Positions 1 to 3,926 of a stretch of DNA of 5,458 nt are shown piece after piece. The position numbers and the translations under genes are program-made. Source of the DNA: Deltaproteobacteria bacterium RIFOXYA12_FULL_61_11 (GTDB lineage: Bacteria; Bdellovibrionota_F; JAHFAK01; YA12-FULL-61-11). The stretch is from the NCBI GenBank assembly GCA_001799195.1, contig MGSU01000056.1, forward strand, positions 1 to 5,458. The letters run 5' to 3'. Positions within the stretch are counted from its first letter, which is position 1, and each line of letters opens with the position of its first letter. The notes below the pieces were generated by a model. It saw nothing but the letters and a program-made list of their open reading frames with translations. It searched no databases and had not been told where the DNA came from.

Positions 1-702
1 CACGAGGCAACACGAGCTGTCCCATTCGGTCAACAGCCGATCGGCCACGGGGAGCTGGGGTTGGTCATCCAGGAAGAGGGCCGATCGGGCCTCCGGGTCC
101 ACCCGCCTCGCCGCCTCGACGGCCTTGATGCTGATCAGGTAATTGACCCCGAGTTTCAGACAGCCCGTTCCATTACAGGCCACTGCCCTCACCAGGGAGG
201 GCACCACCACGCCGCGGAACGGTTCGCCCAGGTACGAGTCGTAACGGCAGACCACGGCCCGGATGGAGGGCAGTCCCGGGAAGTGGACCCCGATCGAGCG
301 ATCTTCGTCGACGGTGAAGGGGCGCAGATAGCCTTGGGCGCCCTTGTCGGCCAACTCGGTCAGGAAGGGGCGCAGTTCAGGAGAGGCCAGAAACCCGGAC
401 AGGAGTTCTTCGAGCACGCACACGGTCGGGACGAGATGTTGTTGGGTGGCGGAAAGGTTGAAGGCGATGCCTGCGCGGAAACGCTCCAGGTTGCAATGCC
501 AGTTGACCATGGTCACGGCGAGACCGCGACCTTCCCGACGGCAGCAGAAACGAATTCCCTCGAAAGCGAGACACAGGGCGTAGTGCAAGGATTTACTCAC
601 CGCGGGGACGCGGTCGTCGAGGGAGACCAGTTCGGGCTTCTCGGCCCCGAGCAGAAAGCGGAGTTGGTGTTGAGCCCATTGGATGCCCTCGAAGCCGGCC
701 AT
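1..702 (-). CDS. Branched-chain aminotransferase-like PLP enzyme (fold type IV), 3' end outside window
   Basis: Partial gene: 234 residues read from an ATG at 702-700 to the window edge with no stop. A strong Shine-Dalgarno AAGGAGG (713-707) sits 4 nt before the ATG, which decides the start. The layout fits class IV aminotransferases of the IlvE/BCAT type: a LHYALCLAFEGIRF block (residues 39-52), YLRPF (125-129, like YIRP in BCATs), then NGTGCLKLGVNY (177-188). K183 matches the lysine that forms the PLP Schiff base, followed by a helix like the family's NYxxSLxAxxEA stretch. Members normally transfer an amino group between branched-chain amino acids and 2-oxoglutarate in the cytosol. This copy is divergent: GVNY replaces the usual GGNY and the segment near 225-234 lacks the common EGxGxNLF pattern, so the substrate may differ. 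It lies 131 nt downstream of the acyltransferase gene in the same direction. The family call is fairly sure; the substrate is not known. Confidence 0.8.
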   Translation of the reverse strand, partial: MAGFEGIQWAQHQLRFLLGAEKPELVSLDDRVPAVSKSLHYALCLAFEGIRFCCRREGRGLAVTMVNWHCNLERFRAGIAFNLSATQQHLVPTVCVLEELLSGFLASPELRPFLTELADKGAQGYLRPFTVDEDRSIGVHFPGLPSIRAVVCRYDSYLGEPFRGVVVPSLVRAVACNGTGCLKLGVNYLISIKAVEAARRVDPEARSALFLDDQPQLPVADRLLTEWDSSCCLV

Positions 703-753
703 ACGTCCTCCTTCACCTCACAGTTGCGATCGCCGTGCCCTCGTCCGGACAGG

Positions 754-782
754 AGCATAACCCTTCAGCCAGGGGAGGGCAA
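754..782 (-). promoter_or_regulatory. Weak candidate promoter before the aminotransferase-like gene
   Basis: Reading the minus strand, TTGCCC (782-777) and TATGCT (759-754) are separated by 17 nt. Each matches the sigma70 consensus at 4 of 6 positions. Transcription would start roughly 45 nt before the ATG at 702. It lies in the 131-nt gap after the acyltransferase gene, which also contains an AGGGCA/TGCCCT inverted repeat without a T-tract. Read-through from the upstream genes is equally possible. Confidence 0.25.
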
Positions 783-833
783 GTCGCCCGGACTGCCCTT
801 GGGAGGGAGAGAAAATTGTGGAATAAATTGATA

Positions 834-1751
834 TTACTTGCCACTGCGTGGCTGATCCGGGGAGGGAAGGAGGGTGCCGAGAAGCTCGTCCTTGTGCTCC
901 CAGAGCTGGTTGACGAAGGTCTGGAAACGCTGGCGAAAGACAGGGTCGCCCTGGTAGTCCCCGGTCAGGAACTCGGCCGGCAGTTCGCGCTGCTCGACCC
1001 GGACGACGACCTCGTGCACCTTCCCGCTGCACAGCTCCCAGAACGTCGGACGCCCTCCCGGGTAGGCAATGGTCACGTCGAGCAACGAGTGGAAACGTTG
1101 TCCCATGGCCGTCAGGACGAACGCGAACCCGCCCGCCTTGGGCCTGAGCAGGTGGCGGTAGGGGGACTCCTGGGTCCGATGCTTGGCCGGGGTGAAGCGG
1201 GTACCTTCCAGGAAGTTCAGGACCGTGGTGGGCACCAGGCTGAACTTGCGGCAGGCCTCGAAGGTGACCGCGAGGTCCTGGCCCGCCAGCTCGGGCTTGG
1301 CCTCGAGGGCTGCCCGCGAGTGGCGTTGCATGAAGGGATAGTCCAGGGTCTGCCAGGCAAAACCGAGGATGGGGATCTTGCGCAGTTCTTTCTTGAGGAA
1401 GAACTTCGGGTAGGGGATACGCCGGTTGAGGACGTGTTGCAGGACGACGATGTCGACCCAGCTCTGGTGATTGCTGACGACGAAGTACCATGCCGCGCGC
1501 CGCAGCCCCTCGTTGCCGCGGATATCCCAACGCAGGTCCTGCGTGAGTCTCAAGATGAGGTCATTGCCCTGGACCCACCCTTCGCAAAGATACTCGAGGA
1601 AGCGCACCAGCTTGGCGCGGGTCCGTTCGTCTCTGAAGATGACCTTGAGGAGACCGACCAGGTACACCATGGGTGTGAAGAGGAGGATATTACTGATGAC
1701 CAGGAGTATCGTCAGCGAACCGAGCACGAGGGGTGGTAGGCGGTGGAACAC
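834..1751 (-). CDS. yihG: YihG-like lysophospholipid acyltransferase (PlsC/AGPAT family)
   Basis: 305 residues from a GTG at 1751-1749 to TAA at 836-834. YihG-type enzymes are inner-membrane acyltransferases that acylate lysophosphatidic acid or related lysophospholipids. Visible features: one hydrophobic segment at about residues 8-36; the HX4D catalytic motif in NHQSWVD (94-100, H95 and D100); block II-like KFFLKKEL (117-124); the glycerol-phosphate-binding FLEGTR (180-185); and a block IV-like VTIAYP (226-231). The stretches PFMQRHSR, LNFLEGTRFT and LLRPKAGGFA closely resemble E. coli YihG as recalled. Length is normal for the family. The frame is open upstream to 2324 but overlaps the CBS gene out of frame. 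GTG at 1751 is preferred because GGAGGT (1760-1755) lies just before it and the protein then begins directly before the membrane helix, as in YihG. The 3-nt spacing is short, so the next in-frame GTG (codon 9) is a minor alternative. It follows the CBS gene after 65 nt. Confidence 0.88.
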   Translation of the reverse strand: MFHRLPPLVLGSLTILLVISNILLFTPMVYLVGLLKVIFRDERTRAKLVRFLEYLCEGWVQGNDLILRLTQDLRWDIRGNEGLRRAAWYFVVSNHQSWVDIVVLQHVLNRRIPYPKFFLKKELRKIPILGFAWQTLDYPFMQRHSRAALEAKPELAGQDLAVTFEACRKFSLVPTTVLNFLEGTRFTPAKHRTQESPYRHLLRPKAGGFAFVLTAMGQRFHSLLDVTIAYPGGRPTFWELCSGKVHEVVVRVEQRELPAEFLTGDYQGDPVFRQRFQTFVNQLWEHKDELLGTLLPSPDQPRSGK

Positions 1752-1770
1752 AAGACCTCCTGGGGAGTGT

Positions 1771-1788
1771 GGGACGTCGAACGTCGCC
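1771..1788. other. Small hairpin between the CBS and acyltransferase genes
   Basis: GACGT (1773-1777) and ACGTC (1781-1785) form a perfect 5-bp inverted repeat with a 3-nt loop. An outer GG/CC clamp follows across one bulged base. It lies in the 65-nt intergenic gap, just upstream of the acyltransferase Shine-Dalgarno. There is no T-tract, so it is not a standard terminator. It could be an mRNA processing or stability element, or chance. Confidence 0.3.
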
Positions 1789-1816
1789 CCTGGCTTCCGG
1801 TCGGGGTGAGGGAGAG

Positions 1817-2263
1817 TCAGTCCTTGCGATTGCGGTACTGGAAATACTGGTAGGTCAGGCGGACCATGTCGCTCTCGGTGACGATGCCGACCAATTTGTT
1901 GTCCTTGACCACGGGGAGGCAGCCGATCTTGTGCTCCAACAACTGCTTGCACGCCGCTTCGATGCTGGTGTCCTCCTCGATAACGAGGACGTCCCGGTTC
2001 ATGATCTCGCTGACCGGGACCTTGCGCATCATCTCGTCGTGTTCTTCCCTGGAGATATCGGCGAGCAGCGACACCGAGACGGCCAGCAGGTCGCGGTGCG
2101 TGATCAAACCGATCACCCGGCCGTCCTGGGTGACCGGGAGATGGCGGACCTTGGCGGTGCGCATCAAGCGCTCGACCACGTACATGTCGTCGTCTTCTCT
2201 GACCGTGAGCGGTGCATGGGTCATGATCCGGCTCACCGGAATGATTTCGCGGGACTGGGTCAT
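1817..2263 (-). CDS. Tandem CBS-domain protein
   Basis: 148 residues ending at TGA (1819-1817). Two CBS domains make up nearly the whole protein: CBS1 at about residues 10-62 (SRIMTHAPLT, then GRVIGLITHRD) and CBS2 at about 83-137 (VSEIMNRDVL, then NKLVGIVTESD). GLITHRD (52-58) and GIVTESD (126-132) match the G-x-(I/V)-T-x-x-D signature that contacts ribose or phosphate of bound adenine nucleotides in this family. An acidic helical linker (about 66-82) joins them. There is no signal peptide, membrane helix or fused effector domain, so it is probably a soluble nucleotide-sensing or regulatory partner; its target is unknown. Two ATGs are available. ATG 2263 is chosen because GAGG lies 9 nt upstream. 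ATG 2272 (three residues longer) has that GAGG directly abutting it. It is the first gene of the possible three-gene run and lies 65 nt before the acyltransferase. Confidence 0.92.
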   Translation of the reverse strand: MTQSREIIPVSRIMTHAPLTVREDDDMYVVERLMRTAKVRHLPVTQDGRVIGLITHRDLLAVSVSLLADISREEHDEMMRKVPVSEIMNRDVLVIEEDTSIEAACKQLLEHKIGCLPVVKDNKLVGIVTESDMVRLTYQYFQYRNRKD

Positions 2264-2314
2264 CGTAGGCATCCTCGTGCGACGTTAAGTGTATCCCCTT
2301 CGGGTATGGCGATG

Positions 2315-2343
2315 ATTGTCGCAAGCCCCCGGCCCCTGGTCAA
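2315..2343 (-). promoter_or_regulatory. Candidate sigma70 promoter for the CBS-acyltransferase-aminotransferase run
   Basis: On the minus strand, TTGACC (2343-2338; 5 of 6 to TTGACA) is followed after exactly 17 nt by GACAAT (2320-2315; 4 of 6 to TATAAT). The predicted start near 2308 leaves a leader of about 45 nt before the ATG at 2263. The GC-rich spacer is unremarkable. No operator-like dyad is obvious. Confidence 0.4.
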
Positions 2344-2410
2344 GCGACATTGCCTGAAGAACGTATTCCATCAGTCTTAGGTGAGGTAAGGGGTCCTGTC
2401 GCCTCTCACC

Positions 2411-2462
2411 CCGACGCCGCGGCATCCTGCGCGTCGCTTGGAGGTCCGCATCCTTGCTGCCG
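2411..2462 (+). repeat. REP-like unit, copy 1
   Basis: The 34-nt head (2411-2444) is 33/34 identical to copy 2 and 31/34 to copy 3. The head can fold: GACGC (2413-2417) pairs with GCGTC (2431-2435), then a bulged CGCG, then GCA/TGC around a TCC loop. GGAG (2440-2443) is followed by a second hairpin, imperfect in this copy, with GCA (2448-2450) pairing TGC (2455-2457) around TCCT. A GGAG or GTAG tetranucleotide 5' of a palindrome is the reported layout of REP elements processed by RAYT transposases. Confidence 0.6.
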
Positions 2463-2496
2463 CCCCCACCATGCTCATGCTTGCACGTGGTGGGGG
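2463..2496. repeat. 9-bp inverted repeat next to REP copy 1
   Basis: CCCCCACCA (2463-2471) and TGGTGGGGG (2488-2496) are perfect inverse complements around a 16-nt loop, which itself contains TGC/GCA. The hairpin begins directly where the REP-like unit ends. No T-tract follows on either strand, so it is more likely part of the repeat cluster than a terminator. Confidence 0.5.
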
Positions 2497-2507
2497 TCCC
2501 CCGTCGG

Positions 2508-2525
2508 CGCCACCCCAACGTGGCG
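2508..2525. repeat. 6-bp inverted repeat
   Basis: CGCCAC (2508-2513) and GTGGCG (2520-2525) flank a 6-nt loop. It is the next hairpin after the one at 2463-2496, so three hairpin units follow each other within about 115 nt. Confidence 0.35.
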
Positions 2526-2553
2526 ACGAACAACCTGCAATCCACCCAAGACG

Positions 2554-2573
2554 GATCCCGGCTGATCCCGGCT
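2554..2573. repeat. Tandem 10-nt duplication
   Basis: GATCCCGGCT occurs twice in direct tandem (2554-2563 and 2564-2573) with no mismatch. It lies in the non-coding stretch between REP copy 1 and the transposase remnant. It may be replication slippage or a short direct repeat left by an insertion event. I see no gene between about 2344 and 2696. Confidence 0.5.
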
Positions 2574-2650
2574 CGGACTTCGAAGGATCGAATCGGTTTC
2601 GCGAACGCCGATAGAAGGTCGGGCCTGGAATCCCTATAAGTTCATGATAA

Positions 2651-2665
2651 TAGACGAATCGTCTA
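2651..2665. promoter_or_regulatory. Dyad symmetry upstream of the transposase remnant
   Basis: TAGACGA and TCGTCTA are perfect inverse complements around a single central A, giving a 15-nt near-palindrome. It lies 31 nt before the remnant ATG and directly after an AT-rich run containing TATAAG and GATAAT, which could serve as a -10 element. An odd-centred dyad overlapping a promoter suggests an operator or an end of the mobile unit. Neither is proven. Confidence 0.3.
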
Positions 2666-2696
2666 CCTGGCATCGATCCTGCTGTTTCCATCGCCC

Positions 2697-2897
2697 ATGA
2701 ACGCAAGGGTACCAAGGCATCTCCAGTTCTCGGACGGCGCACTGCTGCACATGTACTGGCAGTGTACCAACCACAACAAGCAGTACCTCCTCGAGAACGA
2801 CGACCTCAAAGAGCTCTACCTGGAGCTGGTGGCGAAGTACAAAAAGCAATACAATATCAAGCTTTTGGATTGCGCCCTCATGGGCAACCATTGCTAA
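2697..2897 (+). pseudogene. N-terminal fragment of a REP-associated tyrosine transposase (RAYT, Y1/HUH family)
   Basis: 66 residues from ATG 2697 to TAA 2895-2897. RAYTs cut and join single-stranded REP sequences, using an HxH metal motif and one catalytic tyrosine. The reading here fits the family N-terminus: a PRHLQF start, LHMYWQCTNHNKQYLL (about residues 17-32, like the usual H-x-Y-W-x-C/V-x-N-R pattern), a helix with ELYLELVAKYKKQYNI, then LLDCALMGNHC. Family members continue with a second His and a run of Leu/Ile (usually MPNHVHLL). Here the frame stops after NHC, while the +2 frame immediately reads LILLWEHL from 2894. A 4-nt loss at 2892-2894 that removed the second His would explain this; an insertion junction is the alternative. 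The catalytic Tyr region is absent, so the product is inactive. No Shine-Dalgarno precedes the ATG. Normal length would be well over twice this. Confidence 0.7.
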
Positions 2898-2942
2898 TTC
2901 TGCTCTGGGAGCATCTGGTTTCGACCTGCGGAGTGAGGTTGA

Positions 2943-2959
2943 CGGGATGATCGATCCCG
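2943..2959. repeat. 6-bp inverted repeat
   Basis: CGGGAT (2943-2948) and ATCCCG (2954-2959) flank a 5-nt loop. It is the first hairpin after the transposase N-terminal fragment and lies 8 nt before the 13-bp hairpin. Confidence 0.4.
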
Positions 2960-2967
2960 CCGGCCGA

Positions 2968-2999
2968 CCTTCTTTCTTGTTGGACGACAAGAAAGAAGG
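2968..2999. repeat. 13-bp perfect hairpin with pyrimidine/purine arms
   Basis: CCTTCTTTCTTGT (2968-2980) and ACAAGAAAGAAGG (2987-2999) are perfect inverse complements around the 6-nt loop TGGACG. It is the longest perfect stem in the window. One arm is almost purely pyrimidine and the other almost purely purine, which differs from the GC-rich surroundings. No T-tract follows, so it is not a classical terminator; a dispersed-repeat component is more likely. Confidence 0.7.
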
Positions 3000-3019
3000 C
3001 AAAGAAGCGTCCGCGTGGG

Positions 3020-3118
3020 CGCTCCGGGAGGACCAGCCCGGATCCCAGTGGCGCGCCAAGGTCGCGCCGCATACCGTTCGTGGTTCTTCGAAGCGGGCAC
3101 CCCAGGCCTCCCGGAGCG
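3020..3118. repeat. Long-range branched inverted repeat (12-bp closing stem)
   Basis: CGCTCCGGGAGG (3020-3031) pairs perfectly with CCTCCCGGAGCG (3107-3118). Inside, GCCCG (3036-3040) pairs with CGGGC (3094-3098), and GGCGCG (3050-3055) pairs with CGCGCC (3063-3068) around a 7-nt loop. A CTTCGAAG palindrome lies at 3085-3092. The roughly 99-nt unit can therefore fold as one branched structure. It could be a structured RNA, a compound REP (BIME-like) element or a small non-autonomous mobile element. I recognise no named RNA family. Confidence 0.55.
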
Positions 3119-3187
3119 AACACAGCTCTCTCTCTTTTGCCCGAACAGGGCGTCAGTCGACAGTCGATGTTGTTGGCGGACCGAAGC

Positions 3188-3202
3188 CGGGCTCGATGCC
3201 CG
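3188..3202. repeat. 5-bp inverted repeat before REP copy 2
   Basis: CGGGC (3188-3192) and GCCCG (3198-3202) flank the loop TCGAT. It ends 4 nt before REP copy 2. Alone it would be weak; it is noted because it belongs to the continuous run of hairpins. Confidence 0.25.
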
Positions 3203-3206
3203 AAGC

Positions 3207-3257
3207 CCGACGCCGCAGCATCCTGCGCGTCGCTTGGAGGGGAGCTTCCATGCTCCC
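3207..3257 (+). repeat. REP-like unit, copy 2
   Basis: The head at 3207-3240 differs from copy 1 by one base in 34. GGAG lies at 3236-3239. The second hairpin is strong here: GGGAGC (3240-3245) and GCTCCC (3252-3257) around TTCCAT. Both arms differ from those of copies 1 and 3, yet pairing and the TCC loop core are kept, which argues for selection on structure. This copy sits between the two transposase fragments. Confidence 0.62.
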
Positions 3258-3305
3258 ACGGTACCTGGCAAGAAACAATTCAGAACAATCGATGGATGCG
3301 GGCGA

Positions 3306-3320
3306 AACGCAGGAGGCGTT
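3306..3320. repeat. 5-bp inverted repeat
   Basis: AACGC (3306-3310) and GCGTT (3316-3320) flank AGGAG. It lies directly before the 10-bp hairpin at 3325-3355. Weak alone. Confidence 0.25.
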
Positions 3321-3324
3321 GAAT

Positions 3325-3355
3325 GTCGGCGATTGCATGAAGCCAAATCGCCGAC
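3325..3355. repeat. 10-bp perfect hairpin
   Basis: GTCGGCGATT (3325-3334) and AATCGCCGAC (3346-3355) are exact inverse complements around an 11-nt loop. No T-tract follows on either strand. It shares no obvious sequence with the REP-like units and may be a different repeat family. Confidence 0.55.
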
Positions 3356-3412
3356 GAAAGCGAGACACGAGACCAGCAAGGTTCGATCGACAGTTGTCTG
3401 CACACGTCTCGA

Positions 3413-3426
3413 GCCCTGATGAGGGC
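3413..3426. repeat. 5-bp hairpin with a 4-nt loop
   Basis: GCCCT (3413-3417) and AGGGC (3422-3426) close the tetraloop GATG. It lies 15 nt before the tandem hairpins at 3442-3491. Confidence 0.3.
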
Positions 3427-3441
3427 AGCAGCGACCTTTTG

Positions 3442-3471
3442 CCCACTTTTGGGGCGCAGGCCAAAAGTGGG
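3442..3471. repeat. 11-bp perfect hairpin
   Basis: CCCACTTTTGG (3442-3452) and CCAAAAGTGGG (3461-3471) are exact inverse complements around an 8-nt loop. It is immediately followed by another perfect hairpin (3473-3491). No T-tract follows, so termination is unlikely. It resembles the paired palindromes seen in compound REP arrays. Confidence 0.6.
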
Positions 3472-3472
3472 G

Positions 3473-3491
3473 CGCTGCCGGGAGGGCAGCG
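3473..3491. repeat. 7-bp perfect hairpin, tandem with the preceding one
   Basis: CGCTGCC (3473-3479) and GGCAGCG (3485-3491) flank the loop GGGAG. Only one base separates it from the 11-bp hairpin. The two probably form one unit. Confidence 0.5.
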
Positions 3492-3575
3492 AAACGGAGG
3501 TGCAGGAGGCACAAGTGAAGCTGCGGTCGGCCTTGACCCACTCTACCAGTACGACAACCTCGATCGCGTGTTAGG

Positions 3576-3713
3576 CACTACGCGGGGATCGAACGTGATG
3601 ATCGCATCGACACCTCGGAAGCCTGGTTGGGTCTGGGCGAGACCGATGCCGAGCGTTGTGCTGCCTATCGTGAGCTGGTAGAAGCCCATCGCCAAGAGCA
3701 GGGGAAACCCTCG
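3576..3713 (+). pseudogene. C-terminal-like fragment of the RAYT transposase
   Basis: The frame is open from 3537 (after TGA 3534-3536) to the stop at 3924-3926, with no credible start. The recognisable part runs HYAGIERDD (from 3576), then IDTSEAWLGLGETDAERC and AAYRELVEAHRQ (to about 3704). It resembles the C-terminal region of Y1/RAYT transposases, where a WSSxR-type segment is followed by TPHPLYLxLG, a few residues with R, then AYRxLF. It has the same orientation as the N-terminal fragment, about 0.65 kb downstream but in frame register unrelated to it. The two are most simply halves of one broken gene. The middle part carrying the catalytic Tyr was not found. Past residue Gly at about 3704 the frame runs through the hairpin at 3714-3734 and REP copy 3, so the natural stop appears lost. 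The match is made by eye and is less certain than that of the N-terminal part. Confidence 0.5.
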
Positions 3714-3741
3714 CGGGAGCATGACGAGCTCCCGTCCTTTT
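3714..3741 (+). terminator. Intrinsic-terminator-like hairpin after the transposase remnant
   Basis: CGGGAGC (3714-3720) and GCTCCCG (3728-3734) form a perfect 7-bp GC-rich stem with a 7-nt loop, followed by TCCTTTT (3735-3741). The T-run is short but correctly placed for plus-strand transcription coming from the transposase remnant. The stem shares GGGAGC/GCTCCC with the hairpin of REP copy 2, so it may have arisen from a repeat. Confidence 0.45.
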
Positions 3742-3849
3742 ACAGCGGCACCCCAGACTATTGCAGGACGCAGACTGAGCGACTCCTTCTGGCTTTCCGC
3801 GAGCACAACCGGGCTCTTGCCGCTGCCCGGGCTCTGAACCTCGCTATTT

Positions 3850-3900
3850 CCGACGCCGCTGCATCCTGCGCGTCTCCTGGAGGTCGGCATCCCTGCCGCC
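3850..3900 (+). repeat. REP-like unit, copy 3
   Basis: The head at 3850-3883 is 31/34 identical to copy 1. The head hairpin bases GACGC and GCGTC and the apical GCA-TCC-TGC are all unchanged. GGAG lies at 3879-3882. The second hairpin is CGGCA (3885-3889) and TGCCG (3894-3898) around TCCC, with an outer GG/CC clamp. It is in the same direction as copies 1 and 2 and lies downstream of the transposase C-terminal fragment. Confidence 0.6.
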
Positions 3901-3926
3901 ACCCCGACGCATCGAAAAAAGACTGA

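Larger units (their letters stand above)
2898..3540. repeat. Hairpin-dense non-coding stretch between the two transposase fragments
   Basis: About 640 nt without a recognisable gene. The open frames across it read as low-complexity Arg/Pro/Ser-rich protein and share no motif with known families. Instead it contains at least nine inverted repeats (listed separately) and REP copy 2. It may be an inserted repeat cassette that split the transposase, or an array of REP-type hairpins that replaced the gene's middle by recombination. I found no target-site duplication at the borders, so the ends are approximate. Confidence 0.5.

Noticed and set aside
61-831. Plus-strand open frame of 256 residues
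   Set aside because: It is antisense to the aminotransferase-like gene, which has a strong Shine-Dalgarno and family motifs. The plus-strand reading has none.
735-1739. Plus-strand open frame of 334 residues antisense to the acyltransferase
   Set aside because: It matches no family I know and mirrors the codon structure of the acyltransferase, whose motifs are clear on the other strand. Long antisense frames are common in GC-rich genes.
2291-2308. Hairpin GTATCCCC...GGGTAT near the CBS promoter
   Set aside because: Only the CCC/GGG core pairs; the outer TAT and TAT bases do not complement each other, so the stem is too weak.
1752-2324. Upstream extension of the acyltransferase frame to an ATG at 2324 (496 residues in all)
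   Set aside because: It overlaps the convincing CBS-domain gene in another frame on the same strand, reads as Arg/Pro/Gly-rich low-complexity protein, and the YihG-like homology begins only at the GTG at 1751.
1733-2380. Plus-strand open frame of 215 residues over the CBS gene
   Set aside because: It is the antisense shadow of the CBS-domain coding sequence, with His/Asp-rich composition and no recognisable domain.
2698-3059. Minus-strand frame over the transposase N-terminal fragment
   Set aside because: Its Val/Leu-rich middle looks membrane-like but is the complement of the transposase coding sequence, which has clear family motifs on the plus strand.
2947-3681. Plus-strand open frame of 244 residues across the hairpin region
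   Set aside because: It runs through many perfect inverted repeats and a REP-like unit, changes composition repeatedly, and has no domain. It is a chance frame through repeats.
2411-3900. CRISPR array
   Set aside because: Three similar repeats exist, but spacings are about 796 and 643 nt, far beyond CRISPR spacers, and the repeats carry a second hairpin typical of REP elements. No cas gene is present.
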